A stretch of 60,498 bases of DNA from an uncultured Planctomycetaceae bacterium (lineage in GTDB: Bacteria; Planctomycetota; Planctomycetia; Planctomycetales; Planctomycetaceae). The stretch spans positions 1 through 60,498 of the forward strand of contig CAIOTJ010000079.1 of NCBI GenBank assembly GCA_903861195.1, written 5' to 3'. Position numbers and translations under genes: made by a program. Shown one piece after another: positions 36,618-46,449 of this stretch. The notes under the pieces are model-generated. The model saw only the letters and a list, made by a program, of their open reading frames with translations. It was not told where the DNA came from and did not search any database. Within the stretch, counting starts at the first letter, position 1. Every line of letters begins with the position of its first letter.

Positions 36618-37624
36618 TGACCAGGAAAATCGCTGTACTCGGTTCGGGAGGAATGGGAACCGGCTGTGCCTTGGTGCTCGGTGAAAAGCCCCAACACGAG
36701 GTCTGGCTGTGGTCGCACGATCCCCAGCGGACGAACCAGATGCGGGACCTGGGCGAAAACCGGCAATATCTTCCCGGAATCCCTCTCAATCCCGCTTTGC
36801 GGCTTAGTTCGTCCTCCCGGGAGACCCTTGCGGGGGCGGACCTGATCGTGGTGGCGATTCCCACTCGGTTCCTCCGGGAGACTCTGCTGGGAATGGGAGG
36901 ACAGTGCGCCGCGCACACCCCCGTGGTCAGCGTGATCAAGGGAATTGAAAACTCCACGTTCCTGCGTCCCAGCCAGATTATCGCGGATGTGCTGGGGACC
37001 ATGCGGGTCGCCACGCTGTGCGGCCCCAGCCATGCCGAAGAATTCGCCCGTCGGCTTCCCTGTAGCGTGGTGGTGGCGGGCCTGGAGGCGGAGTTGTTGC
37101 GTGATGCCCAGTCGACGTTCAATTCCGATCGATTCCGGGTCTATACCAACCGTGATTTGCTGGGAGTCGAACTGGCGGGGGCGCTGAAGAATGTCGTCGC
37201 CATCGCCGCGGGGATTTCGGACGGTTTGGGCTACGGAGACAACGCCAAATCGGCCCTGCTGAGCCGGGGGCTGGTGGAGATGACCCGGTTTGGTGTGGCG
37301 CTGGGTGCCGAACCCGAGACGTTTGTCGGTCTGGCCGGCATGGGGGATTTGATCACCACCTGTTACAGCCCGTATGGAAGAAACCGGCGGGTAGGCGAAG
37401 AGATTGGCCGGGGCCATTCCCTGGCGGAGGCAGCCCGGGTGATCCATGGCATTCCCGAGGGGGTGACCACCTGTCGGGCAGTGCACGATCTCGCCCTCCA
37501 GCGCGGAATTGACATGCCCATCTGCAGCGAAGTCTTTCGGGTGTTGTTCGAGGGAAAATCCCCCGAAGCGGCGACCGACAGTCTGATGAATAGGCCCCCC
37601 CGTGCGGAGGCCCGGCAGCTCTGA
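36617..37624 (+). CDS. gpsA: Glycerol-3-phosphate dehydrogenase [NAD(P)+]
   Basis: The protein has 335 residues. The Rossmann start reads AVLGSGGMGTGCALVL near residue 6. The family phrases VSVIKGIENSTF, LCGPSHAEEFARR and ELAGALKNVVAIAAGISDG are in order, and GLAGMGDLITTCYSPYGRN completes the pattern. It interconverts glycerone phosphate and sn-glycerol 3-phosphate for phospholipid synthesis. The start overlaps the DUF255 gene stop by one base (TGATG). No other glycerolipid gene is adjacent. Confidence 0.93.
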   Translation: MTRKIAVLGSGGMGTGCALVLGEKPQHEVWLWSHDPQRTNQMRDLGENRQYLPGIPLNPALRLSSSSRETLAGADLIVVAIPTRFLRETLLGMGGQCAAHTPVVSVIKGIENSTFLRPSQIIADVLGTMRVATLCGPSHAEEFARRLPCSVVVAGLEAELLRDAQSTFNSDRFRVYTNRDLLGVELAGALKNVVAIAAGISDGLGYGDNAKSALLSRGLVEMTRFGVALGAEPETFVGLAGMGDLITTCYSPYGRNRRVGEEIGRGHSLAEAARVIHGIPEGVTTCRAVHDLALQRGIDMPICSEVFRVLFEGKSPEAATDSLMNRPPRAEARQL

Positions 37625-37928
37625 GTAAGGCCCCCGTTCCCCTGGGGCCTAATACCCGAGGCGCGCTGTCGTCCCTTTGTTGAGGAGGGGGGCAGGCTGG
37701 GTTCGGATCCTCCTGACAGAGAAAACCACGATGGTTTTGGGCTCGGGCGGGCCGTGATGAGCTGCTTCTCTTGATGTTCCCGCCGCACAATCGATGGCAA
37801 CGGCACAACCGCTGGATTCGTCACAGGTTATGGAGGGCTCAAATCCCGACGCGGCATTTTTGGGAAAGCGGGAGGAAATTGAGGAAATTGTGGAGTGGGG
37901 AAAGTGTCCGTGACATACTGGAAGAATC
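37625..37928. other. Intergenic region between gpsA and the chemosensory cluster
   Basis: This 304-base gap contains no credible coding frame. A hairpin (AGGCCCC at 37628-37634 with GGGGCCT at 37644-37650) lies just past gpsA but has no T run, so it is at best a weak terminator. The cheW promoter must lie in the right-hand part; I see no convincing consensus hexamers. GGAAG lies about 5 bases upstream of the cheW ATG. Confidence 0.5.
37628..37650 (+). terminator. Possible terminator hairpin after gpsA
   Basis: AGGCCCC at 37628-37634 pairs with GGGGCCT at 37644-37650 over a 9-nt loop, four bases after the gpsA stop. No T run follows, so a rho-independent mechanism is uncertain. Confidence 0.35.
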
Positions 37929-38447
37929 ATGCAGAACTCCGCCTCCCCTCCCACATCCGCGCGCCGCCATTCGTCGCAGTACGTGGGTTTCGAACTTGCT
38001 GGCCAAGCCTACGCCTTCCGGATCGATCAGATCCAGGAAATCGTCATCCTCAACCAGGTCACCAAGACACCGCAGGTCCCCGAGTTTGTCGAGGGGGTGG
38101 CCAATCTGCGTGGCTCGATCATCCCCATCATCAACCTCCGCAAGCTGTTTCGGCTGCCTGCGAAAGAGGCCGATGGCGACACCCGCACGATCGTGGTGAA
38201 TGTGGGTGAGCGGACCATGGGGTGCACGGTGGACCTCGTTTCGCAGGTCATTCGGATTCCTGAAGAGAATGTCCAGGCGGCTCCCGAGACCGTCACCGGC
38301 AATGGTGCCATGTACATCTCAGGTTTCGCCCGTGTTGACGGCAAATTGCTGATCCTCCTCGACATTGACGAACTGTTGGACCCACGCAAACTCGAACAAG
38401 TCAATCAGGCCGCCGCGGTGGAATTGTCCCGCGGCCCGCGGGATTGA
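37929..38447 (+). CDS. cheW: CheW coupling protein
   Basis: The protein has 172 residues. It starts the CheW fold at QYVGFELAGQAYAFRIDQIQ and contains the conserved EGVANLRGSIIPIINLRKLF, with ERTMGCTVDLVSQV and ISGFARVDGKLLILLDID later. It links chemoreceptors to CheA. It is the first gene of the chemosensory cluster. Residues 1-17 are an unstructured extension. Confidence 0.95.
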   Translation: MQNSASPPTSARRHSSQYVGFELAGQAYAFRIDQIQEIVILNQVTKTPQVPEFVEGVANLRGSIIPIINLRKLFRLPAKEADGDTRTIVVNVGERTMGCTVDLVSQVIRIPEENVQAAPETVTGNGAMYISGFARVDGKLLILLDIDELLDPRKLEQVNQAAAVELSRGPRD

Positions 38448-38510
38448 TGCTCTGAAACAGCTGCTGTCTCTGTCGCCTCATCGCACGTTTTTCAACTTCA
38501 TCTCCGCACC

Positions 38511-40253
38511 ATGGCCGAATCTCGCCCCACCCGCAGCCGTCGCGGCACTTCCGCAGGAACAACACTCTCCCAGAGCGCGATCCTCGACGCCCTGAATCGT
38601 TCCCAGGCGATGATTCGCTTCAAGCCCGACGGAACGATCATCACAGCGAATGAGAACTTCCTGGCCGCCATGGGCTATGCACTGGCGGAAATCGAGGGAC
38701 AGCGACACAGCATGTTCTGTGATGAGGCGACCCGCCAAAGCGCGGAATACCGAGATTTCTGGCCCAGCCTGGGGCGCGGCGAGTTTCGGGCCGGTCAATT
38801 CCGGAGGATCGCCAAGGGAGGACGCGAGGTCTGGCTGCAGGCAACATACAATCCGGTCATGGACGGCACGGGCCGCGTCGTCGAGGTGATCAAATACGCC
38901 TCCGACATCACCACCACCACACAGGCCCAGTTGCGAGACCAAGAGGAACAGCAGCGTCTCCGACAGATGGTGGAGAACGCCACCATCCGCATGATCCTGG
39001 CCGATCGCGATTTCCAGATCGTCTACATGAATCCAGCGTCTCTGCAAGCTCTCCGCGCACTCGAGCACCTGCTGCCCTGCCGGGCCGATGAGATCATTGG
39101 CCGTTCCATTGACATCTTCCACAAGAATCCGGAACGACAACGACGGATGTTGTCGGATCCCCGCAACCTCCCCCATACAGCCAAGATCCAGTTGGGGGAC
39201 GAGATCCTCGAGTTGAATGTCTCGGCGATTCGCGACTCCCAGGGGGCCTACATCGGTCCCATGGTCAATTGGGAGGTGATCACCGAGCGGGAACAGGCCA
39301 AGGCTCGTGAGGTTGCGTTGATTGACGAACAGCGCATCGCCAAGGAAGAGCTGGAATCCAAGGTGAACCAGTTGGTCCGGGTGGTGACTGCGGCCGCGAG
39401 TGGAGACCTGACCCAGTCGGTCACGGTCACCGGAGACGATGACATGGGACGTCTCGCAGGTGGGATGAAAGGGATGCTGGCCGACCTGCGGAATGTGATT
39501 GGTCAGGTGGTTGAGGCGGCCAATCAGCAGAACGAAGGTGCCCGCACCATCGCCGAAAGCAGCGCGAATCTCAGCGAGGGGGCCCAAACCCAGGCCGCCG
39601 CCGTGGAGGAGATGTCCGCCTCGGTTGAGCAGATGATCTCATCGATCGAGGTCATCTCGCGAAACTCGGCCGAAGCGAAGTCTCAGGCTGACGAATCCAC
39701 CACTTTGGCCCAGGGGGGGGGCACGGCCGTCGCCGAAGCGGTCAGCGCCATGAAGCTGATCCAGAAATCCTCCGAGCAGATCAACGACATCATCCAGGTG
39801 ATCAGCGAAATCGCCAGCCAGACCAATCTGCTCGCTCTCAATGCCGCGATCGAAGCGGCCCGGGCGGGCGAGCATGGTCTGGGATTCGCCGTGGTCGCCG
39901 ACGAGGTCCGCAAGCTGGCGGAACGATCGAGCGAGGCGGCCAAGGAAATCACGCAGTTGATCAAGGAATCGTCCCGTCGGGTCGAAGAGGGGGCTGCCCT
40001 TTCCAGTCGCGTGGGCCAATCGCTGAAAGCCATCGTGGAGGCCGTCGACAAGACCGCCCGGGGAATTGCCCGCATCGCCGAATCGACCGAGACCCAGGCC
40101 GCCAGCGCCGCCGAGGTGAAGTCGGCCATTCGGTCGGTGTCCCATACGACGGAGTCCAACGCGGCGGCCGCGGAGGAAATGGCGGCCAGTGCCGAGGAAT
40201 TGGGGGCCCAGGCGCAAACCCTGCGCGACCTTGTCGCCAAGTTCAAAGCCTGA
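38511..40253 (+). CDS. Soluble PAS-PAS methyl-accepting chemoreceptor
   Basis: The protein has 580 residues and no membrane-spanning segment, so it is cytoplasmic. Two PAS domains occupy about 20-135 ([19 protein letters not shown]) and 145-265 ([17 protein letters not shown]). A HAMP-like linker follows ([19 protein letters not shown]). The signalling domain has the conserved hairpin tip [20 protein letters not shown] and [19 protein letters not shown]. No C-terminal CheR-tethering pentapeptide is seen. A nine-G run at 39713-39721 codes for GGG in the signalling domain. It would sense redox, a ligand or a cofactor through the PAS domains and control CheA. Confidence 0.93.
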   Translation: MAESRPTRSRRGTSAGTTLSQSAILDALNRSQAMIRFKPDGTIITANENFLAAMGYALAEIEGQRHSMFCDEATRQSAEYRDFWPSLGRGEFRAGQFRRIAKGGREVWLQATYNPVMDGTGRVVEVIKYASDITTTTQAQLRDQEEQQRLRQMVENATIRMILADRDFQIVYMNPASLQALRALEHLLPCRADEIIGRSIDIFHKNPERQRRMLSDPRNLPHTAKIQLGDEILELNVSAIRDSQGAYIGPMVNWEVITEREQAKAREVALIDEQRIAKEELESKVNQLVRVVTAAASGDLTQSVTVTGDDDMGRLAGGMKGMLADLRNVIGQVVEAANQQNEGARTIAESSANLSEGAQTQAAAVEEMSASVEQMISSIEVISRNSAEAKSQADESTTLAQGGGTAVAEAVSAMKLIQKSSEQINDIIQVISEIASQTNLLALNAAIEAARAGEHGLGFAVVADEVRKLAERSSEAAKEITQLIKESSRRVEEGAALSSRVGQSLKAIVEAVDKTARGIARIAESTETQAASAAEVKSAIRSVSHTTESNAAAAEEMAASAEELGAQAQTLRDLVAKFKA

Positions 40254-40344
40254 GCCGTCCCTCGTGCCGCCAGTCTCACACCAGTAGAATTTCCGACGCG
40301 GTGATCCTTTTCCGGCAGACTTGTACCGCCCGGAAGTCTCTGTC

Positions 40345-41220
40345 ATGCCGTTTCCTGCCTCTCCCGCCCTCACGATGGAACCCGACAAACTGTCCCCCCG
40401 GCAGTTCGAACTGTTTCGGGATTTCATCTATCGCAAGAGCGGCATCCGGATTGAAGCGACCAAGATCACGCTGCTGACGAACCGCATTCGTCGGCGGGTC
40501 AAGGCTCGGGACCTCGCCGATTTCGAGGCCTATTACCGGATGTTGGTCTCACCGGCGGGTGAAGCGGAACTGGAGCAGTTCCTCGACGAGGTGACCACCA
40601 ACGAGACCTCGTTCTTCCGCACGCCGCATCACTTCGAATGGTTCAAGGGACCATTTCTGGACGAGATGGTGGCCCGGCCCGGCCTGGCCAGTACCCGGAA
40701 GGTTCGGATCTGGTCGGCGGCCTGCAGCACAGGGGAGGAACCCTACACACTGGCGATCTGCCTCGCCGAAGCAGCGATCAAGCTGCGGGACTGGAAGGTG
40801 TCGGTCTTGGCTACGGATATCAGTGAGGCGGTTCTGCGGCAGGCCCGCGCGGGGATCTATCGCCCCCGTGCCCTGCAGGAGATGTCGGAACAACGGCTGA
40901 AGCGGCACTTCGAACCGCAGGCGGATGGAGAGTCGTTTGGCATCCGGCCGGCCCTGAAGTCGATGGTGGAATTTCGCCGCCACAATCTCATGGAGCCCCA
41001 CCCCGGTCCTCCCTTTGACTGCGTCTTCATCCGCAATGTGCTGATCTACTTCGATCGCGACTCGAAGCAGGTGGTGATCAACAACCTGATCCGCGCACTG
41101 GCTCCCGGCGGCTACCTGGTGGTGGGGCCCTCCGAGGGAATCTACGACATGCTGGGAATGCTGACCAAGCATTCCCACTTCGCCTACCAGAAACCCCTCT
41201 CTGGAGGAGGAACGTCATGA
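40345..41220 (+). CDS. cheR: CheR receptor methyltransferase
   Basis: The protein has 291 residues from ATG 40345; an inner ATG at 40375 is also possible. Family motifs are in order: TNETSFFRTPHHF, then the SAM-binding WSAACSTGEEPYTLA, VLATDISEAVLRQA and the C-terminal FIRNVLIYFD. It methylates receptor glutamates using S-adenosylmethionine. It overlaps cheA at ATGA (41217-41220). Confidence 0.95.
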   Translation: MPFPASPALTMEPDKLSPRQFELFRDFIYRKSGIRIEATKITLLTNRIRRRVKARDLADFEAYYRMLVSPAGEAELEQFLDEVTTNETSFFRTPHHFEWFKGPFLDEMVARPGLASTRKVRIWSAACSTGEEPYTLAICLAEAAIKLRDWKVSVLATDISEAVLRQARAGIYRPRALQEMSEQRLKRHFEPQADGESFGIRPALKSMVEFRRHNLMEPHPGPPFDCVFIRNVLIYFDRDSKQVVINNLIRALAPGGYLVVGPSEGIYDMLGMLTKHSHFAYQKPLSGGGTS

Positions 41221-43772
41221 CGGACGAGGAATTCGATTTTTCGACGGGCCTGCCCTCCGAGGAGATGGCCGCGTACCTCCAGATGTACCTCGACGAGACC
41301 GCCGAACAACTCGACGCGCTGGTCGAGGTGCTGCTGTCGCTCGAAGAGAATCCACAACACACCGGCCAGCTGAATGAGGCATTCCGCCTGATTCACTCCA
41401 TCAAAGGCTCTTCGGCCATGATGGGGCTGGACAGTATCACTGTGCTGACCCATCACCTCGAGAATCATTTCGAGAGACTCCGCTCGGGATTGCAGATCCT
41501 CGACCGGCGCATGATGGACCTCGTGCTGCGCTGCATCGATTTCCTGCGCGAGTGCAATCAGAGACTGCGCAGTGGGCAGGCCCTCGCCAGCGCCCCCGAG
41601 TTGCTGGAGGAGCTGGGGACCCACGTGGGGACTTCCACCGCTCCCGGAGCACCGTCGCCCGCCGCGAGCCCCGCTGATCATGCCTCTCGGGAGTCTGCTC
41701 CCGAGTCCTCCGGGGCCGACACCACAGAGCCCCAGGAAACCGCGGGGCAGGCCCCCCCCGCGGGACATCACCTCCCCGACCTCCCTCCGCTGGAGCCGGT
41801 TGTCGCCGAGAAATTCCATTGGCGGGTCACAGTCACCTTCGAATCGGGGCTGGCCCTCGCCGACGTCAAGGCCGACCTGATCCTCCAGCGGCTGAATGCT
41901 CTCGGCGTACTCTCCGACTCGGACCCTCCTCCCGACCAGCTACAGCTCGTGGCCGTCACACGCCGCCTGCAGGTCCTGCTTTCGTGCGACCGGCCGGCGG
42001 TCGAAATTCGCGCTGCGGCCGACGTCGGCGGAGTCGACGTGGTCGAACTGGACCGCGACCGGTCTCCGCTCGGGTTCGATGATTCCCTTCCGGCTTCCGA
42101 GCCGGAGGAAACTGCCAATGCGATTCCCGCTTCCGACGGGGAGACCGCGGTTCAGGTGTCGCCCACCGCGCCTCCCGCTCCGGCCGCGCCCGCGGTCGAG
42201 GTCACCCAGCCAACAGCATCAGCCCCCTCTGCGGTTTCCACACCGGATTCGGCGAGGGGCGAGCGCGACCACGCCGCCTCCGAGACCAAATCCTCAGCCG
42301 AACGCGAACCGCCGCGTACCGAAGCGGCGGCCGAGGGTAAGTCGCGCGTCGTCGAGACCGTGCGGGTCGATATTGATCGCCTCGACGATTTGCTGAACCT
42401 CGCCGGTGAGCTGGTGGTGACCAACGCCCGGTTCGTGCAGATCTCACGGCAGATGAGCCCCGCTTTCAAAAAGAGCAGCCGGACCCGAGCCGTGGGTGAG
42501 GGCTTGCGCCGCCTGCTGGAAGAGATCAAGGCTCGCGTCCAGGACCCCCAGGATCCGCGAGGGGCCGAGTGGTCGCAACAGCTGCTCGAGCTGGAGTCCG
42601 AGATCGAAACCCTGGATGTCCAGTCACGGCTGTGGGAAGAGGGCCGGCGCTGTTTCGCCCAGATCAGCGACGCCGTCAATCAGCTCACCCGCGTGTCCGA
42701 CAATCTACAACGGGGGGTGCTCGACACCCGCATGGTCCCTGTGGGTCCGTTGTTCAACCGCTTCAAACGGGTGGTGCGCGATATCTCGCAGGAGTTGGGC
42801 AAGCAGGTTGTGCTCGAAATTCACGGCGAGAAGACCGAATTGGACAAGCGGATGATCGACGAGCTCGGTGATCCGCTGGTGCACCTCGTGCGGAACGCCA
42901 TCGATCACGGGCTCGAAGCGGCCGATGTCCGTCGGCAGAAGGGAAAACCGACGGCAGGCACCCTGACACTCGAAGCGGTACATCGGGGGAACAACGTTTT
43001 CATCCGGGTCAGTGATGACGGGGGTGGAATCAATGCGGCCAGGATCCGCCAGAAGATTGTCGAGAAGGGCTTGGCCACCGCGGACCAGGCCGCCCAACTG
43101 TCGGATCAGGAAGTCATTGAGTACATCTGGCATCCGGGATTTTCGACGGCCGAGAAGATTTCCGACATCTCGGGCCGTGGCGTGGGCATGGATATCGTCA
43201 AGACCAGGATCGCCGAGTTGAACGGAACGATCAGTGTCGAAACCCAGCTGGGCCGGGGAACCACATTCTCGATCCGGCTACCCCTGACACTCGCCATCAT
43301 CCGCTGCCTGCTGTTCCGCCTGAGGCATGGCATGTTTGCGGTGCCGATCGACAGTGTGCGCGAGATCGTCTCGGTGCCGGTGGATGATATTGTGACGATT
43401 CAGGGTCGACATACCTTCGAGGTCCGCGGTGAATTCGTTCCCCTGGTCGACATTGACGATGTGTTTGACTGGCCCGGCACAGCGTCGGTCGGACACGTTG
43501 AGGCGACCTCCCGTGACCGCCGTCGCGTGAATGTGGTGATTCTGCAGGCGACCCATGAGACGATTGGACTGCGGGTGGATGAACTCCAGGGAGGGCAGGA
43601 CATTGTCATCAAGTCGCTGGCCGAGAACTTCGTCCACATCCGCGGGCTGTCCGGGGCGAGCATTCTGGGCGACGGGACCGTCTGTCTGCTGCTCGACATC
43701 TCCGCCGTGATCGACCTCGTTGTCCGCGGGCGGACAGCGGTTCCCGGTCGGGAACTTCTGGCCACGACCTGA
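41217..43772 (+). CDS. cheA: CheA histidine kinase
   Basis: The protein has 851 residues. The P1 (Hpt) domain carries the phosphorylated His at about residue 60 (RLIHSIKGSSAMMG). A P2-like region and a Pro/Ala/Ser-rich linker reach to about residue 375. The dimerisation and kinase domains follow with VRVDIDRLDDLLNLAGELV, LVHLVRNAIDHGLE, VSDDGGGI, and SDISGRGVGMDIVK. A CheW-like P5 domain ends the protein. It autophosphorylates and passes the phosphate to CheY, CheB and probably the PP2C-linked response regulator nearby. Confidence 0.95.
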   Translation: MTDEEFDFSTGLPSEEMAAYLQMYLDETAEQLDALVEVLLSLEENPQHTGQLNEAFRLIHSIKGSSAMMGLDSITVLTHHLENHFERLRSGLQILDRRMMDLVLRCIDFLRECNQRLRSGQALASAPELLEELGTHVGTSTAPGAPSPAASPADHASRESAPESSGADTTEPQETAGQAPPAGHHLPDLPPLEPVVAEKFHWRVTVTFESGLALADVKADLILQRLNALGVLSDSDPPPDQLQLVAVTRRLQVLLSCDRPAVEIRAAADVGGVDVVELDRDRSPLGFDDSLPASEPEETANAIPASDGETAVQVSPTAPPAPAAPAVEVTQPTASAPSAVSTPDSARGERDHAASETKSSAEREPPRTEAAAEGKSRVVETVRVDIDRLDDLLNLAGELVVTNARFVQISRQMSPAFKKSSRTRAVGEGLRRLLEEIKARVQDPQDPRGAEWSQQLLELESEIETLDVQSRLWEEGRRCFAQISDAVNQLTRVSDNLQRGVLDTRMVPVGPLFNRFKRVVRDISQELGKQVVLEIHGEKTELDKRMIDELGDPLVHLVRNAIDHGLEAADVRRQKGKPTAGTLTLEAVHRGNNVFIRVSDDGGGINAARIRQKIVEKGLATADQAAQLSDQEVIEYIWHPGFSTAEKISDISGRGVGMDIVKTRIAELNGTISVETQLGRGTTFSIRLPLTLAIIRCLLFRLRHGMFAVPIDSVREIVSVPVDDIVTIQGRHTFEVRGEFVPLVDIDDVFDWPGTASVGHVEATSRDRRRVNVVILQATHETIGLRVDELQGGQDIVIKSLAENFVHIRGLSGASILGDGTVCLLLDISAVIDLVVRGRTAVPGRELLATT

Positions 43773-43780
43773 AGGCGACC

Positions 43781-44401
43781 ATGCTTGATCCGAGGCAACT
43801 CACGCAACTTCACAGGCTGTTCCGAACCGGCGCCGAGCAGGCCACGCTCGCCCTCTCACGCTGGCTGGATCGTCCGGCGCGGATCACGGTCGAGCGAGTC
43901 GAGCAGTTGCCGTTGAACCAGGCGACCGATGTGTTGGGGGACTCGGAATCGCCCATTGCGGCCTGTGTGATGCAGTTGCAGGGTGAGCTGCAGGGTCAGC
44001 TGATCCTGGCGTTTGACGACGCCAGTGGTCTGGGGCTGACGGACCTCTTGCTGGGTCACCCCCTGGGAACTGCGGAGTCCTGGGGTGAGATCGAGCGTTC
44101 CGCTGCCCAGGAGACGGCCAACATCGTGGGGTGTGCGTATCTGAATGCGCTCAGTCGGCTCGCCGCGGGGCAGGGGAAGGAGTTGCTCCCGGACCCTCCC
44201 CATTTCGTGCGGGACTATCCCCAGGCCCTGCTGCAGTTCGCCTTGATGAACCAAGCCACACATGGTGACGTGGTGTTTCTCACCGAGACCCGGTTTCACA
44301 TCGATGGATCGCCCGTGAACTGGAATCTGTTGCTGATTCCAGACACCCCCTCGGTTGAGCGTCTTCGCGACTGGCTGCCCCGGGAAGCTGGCCCGGTCTG
44401 A
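43781..44401 (+). CDS. CheC/CheX-like phosphatase with one recognisable active site
   Basis: The protein has 206 residues. The second half has the CheC-family helix AQETANIVGCAYLNALSRLA, with the Glu and Asn needed for CheY-P dephosphorylation. The first helix (LFRTGAEQATLALSRWL) lacks the equivalent Glu-x-x-Asn, so only one active site is apparent; classical CheC has two. It lies between cheA and cheD, a typical place for CheC, and it probably pairs with CheD. Confidence 0.8.
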   Translation: MLDPRQLTQLHRLFRTGAEQATLALSRWLDRPARITVERVEQLPLNQATDVLGDSESPIAACVMQLQGELQGQLILAFDDASGLGLTDLLLGHPLGTAESWGEIERSAAQETANIVGCAYLNALSRLAAGQGKELLPDPPHFVRDYPQALLQFALMNQATHGDVVFLTETRFHIDGSPVNWNLLLIPDTPSVERLRDWLPREAGPV

Positions 44402-44448
44402 GCCCGCCTGTCAATCCTCTTTTCTCACCCCGCGCCGATTCGCTCCAC

Positions 44449-44925
44449 GTGCCCTCTCCGACTCCAGCCCTGAAAATGGGAGAATTGGCAGTGTGCCAGA
44501 AAGGAGAGTGCCTGCGCACTCTGTTGGGCTCGTGTCTGGGTGTGGCGCTGTACGATCGTCGCCTGAAGCTGGGAGGACTCGTCCATGTGGTGCTGCCGCA
44601 ATCTCCCGGTCCAAGCGAGCTGCCCGGCAAGTATGCCGACACCGCCATCCCCGAATTGCTCCGGCAGATGCGCCTGCTGGCGCGGGGAGAGCCGCTGCGC
44701 ACAGTCGCCAAGCTGGCTGGGGGGGCCAACATGTTCAACTCATCCGGATCACTTGCTACGATCGGGGAACAGAACATCAAGGCCGTGGAGCGGCAACTTG
44801 AGGAGTGGAAGATCCCGGTTTTAGCGCGACACCTGGGAGGAGAGCAGGGGAGACGGATGCTTCTGGATTCGGCGACGGGATTGGTGACGGTGGAAATCGC
44901 GGGGCTCGAACCCACGGTACTGTGA
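44449..44925 (+). CDS. cheD: CheD receptor glutamine deamidase
   Basis: The protein has about 158 residues; the GTG at 44449 or the ATG at 44476 could be the start, and the N-terminal CheD phrase KMGELAVCQ begins near the second. The catalytic residues are seen: Cys in TLLGSCLGVALYD, His in GLVHVVLP and Thr in KYADTAIPELL. GGANMFN follows. CheD deamidates receptor glutamines and binds CheC. It is followed by cheY with 3 bases between the stop and ATG. Confidence 0.93.
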   Translation: MPSPTPALKMGELAVCQKGECLRTLLGSCLGVALYDRRLKLGGLVHVVLPQSPGPSELPGKYADTAIPELLRQMRLLARGEPLRTVAKLAGGANMFNSSGSLATIGEQNIKAVERQLEEWKIPVLARHLGGEQGRRMLLDSATGLVTVEIAGLEPTVL

Positions 44926-44928
44926 CTC

Positions 44929-45327
44929 ATGAGCAAGCGACTGCTGATAGTGGATGATGCCGTCATCATGCGGATGCGAATTCGCGAGATCGCGCGGGAG
45001 GCTGGCTGGACAGTGGTGGGCGAGGCCGCGAATGGTCAGGAAGCCATTGCCCGCTTTCGCGAACTGACCCCCGATCTCGTGACACTCGATATCGTGATGC
45101 CGGTGAAGGATGGCGTCACCGCCCTTCGTGAGATCCGCCAGGAATATCCCGGGGCGCGGATCATCATGGTGAGCGCCGTCGATCAGCGGGAAAAGCTGTT
45201 GGAATGCATTCGTCTGGGCGCGCTCGATTTCGTTGTCAAACCGTTCAACAAAGCCAGTCTTACGGATGTCTTGTCGCGGGTGGCGACCGAGTCTCCCCCC
45301 AGCCCTCCGCTTTCGACCTCCGCCTGA
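44929..45327 (+). CDS. cheY: CheY-type response regulator
   Basis: The protein has 132 residues and consists of one receiver domain. The phosphorylated Asp is residue 54 (VTLDIVMP); the acidic pair is in LLIVDDAVI, the switch Ser in MVSAVDQ and the Lys in VVKPF. It is the likely soluble output that CheC dephosphorylates. Its target is not in the window, because no flagellar or pilus motor genes are present. Confidence 0.95.
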   Translation: MSKRLLIVDDAVIMRMRIREIAREAGWTVVGEAANGQEAIARFRELTPDLVTLDIVMPVKDGVTALREIRQEYPGARIIMVSAVDQREKLLECIRLGALDFVVKPFNKASLTDVLSRVATESPPSPPLSTSA

Positions 45328-45333
45328 ACGCTC

Positions 45334-46413
45334 ATGGAAGACAAGCTCACCGTTCTGATTGTCGATGACTCGGCACTCTATCGCCAACTGGTGAGGAACG
45401 TGCTGCGCGAGGTGCCGGGAGTTGAGGTTCTGGGAGCCGCCAAGGGAGGGCAGGAGGCGCTCGACCTGGCGGCTCAACTTGACCCCGACCTGTTGACCCT
45501 CGACGTTCACATGCCCGACATCGACGGCATTCATGTGTTGCGGGAACTCAAGAAACGCCGCGCGCGGTGTCGGGCGCTGATGCTCAGCAGTCTGACCGCC
45601 AATGGAGCCCAGGTGACCACGGATGCCCTGCTGGAGGGGGCATTCGACTTCATCCAGAAGCCGAGCGGTGCCAATGCCGAGACGAATCGGGTGCTGCTGC
45701 GCGACGCGTTGACCGACAAGATCACCGCCTTCCGCGCCAGTCGTGCCAGGCGCCGGCTTGTCTCGTCGACCGCCCGTCCCGCCGAAACGCCTCTCGTCCC
45801 CCCTTCAGAAGAGGCAGCGGCTCCCGGTTTTCGCTGTGAGGCTCTGGTGGTGGCCACCTCGACGGGGGGCCCCGTGGCCCTGCGGGAATTCCTGCCGGGG
45901 CTTCCCGCCGATCTGCCGGTTCCCGTGTTTGTGGTCCAGCACATGCCGGCCCAATACACCCGGCCGCTGGCCGAACGGCTCAACCAGGTCTGTCCGCTCG
46001 AGGTGCTCGAAGCGGTCGACGGAATCGCCGCCGAAGCGGGCTCGGTCTACATCGCCCCTGGCGGGAAACATCTCAAGCTGGAGCGCCGGGTGGGCAAGGT
46101 GCGGCTCAAGCTGACTGAGGATCCCCCCGAGAATGGCTGTCGTCCCGCGGCCGACTACCTGTTTCGTTCGGCCGCTGAGATCTGGCCGGGCCGCCTGATG
46201 GCGGTCGTCCTCACCGGGATGGGTCGGGATGGCATGCTGGGCTGTCGCCAGATTCGGGAGCAGGGGGGGTACATCCTCGCGCAGCATGCCGACGGATGCA
46301 GTGTCTATGGCATGCCCAAGGCCGTCATTGACGAGAAACTGGCCCACGCCGTACTGCCTCTCGACAAACTGGCTCCCGCCATCGTCCAACGCATCCGGCG
46401 CAGCCGCAGCTGA
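45334..46413 (+). CDS. cheB: CheB methylesterase/glutaminase
   Basis: The protein has 359 residues. The receiver domain has the Asp at residue 57 (LTLDVHMPDIDG). A linker of about 40 residues precedes the catalytic domain with Ser in VATSTGGPVALREF, His in VVQHMPAQYTRPLA and Asp in LTGMGRDGMLG. It removes methyl groups added by CheR. Only 6 bases separate it from cheY. Confidence 0.95.
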   Translation: MEDKLTVLIVDDSALYRQLVRNVLREVPGVEVLGAAKGGQEALDLAAQLDPDLLTLDVHMPDIDGIHVLRELKKRRARCRALMLSSLTANGAQVTTDALLEGAFDFIQKPSGANAETNRVLLRDALTDKITAFRASRARRRLVSSTARPAETPLVPPSEEAAAPGFRCEALVVATSTGGPVALREFLPGLPADLPVPVFVVQHMPAQYTRPLAERLNQVCPLEVLEAVDGIAAEAGSVYIAPGGKHLKLERRVGKVRLKLTEDPPENGCRPAADYLFRSAAEIWPGRLMAVVLTGMGRDGMLGCRQIREQGGYILAQHADGCSVYGMPKAVIDEKLAHAVLPLDKLAPAIVQRIRRSRS

Positions 46414-46449
46414 ACCGGTCCCCGCAGCTCCTTCCGTCTCGACTCACGC

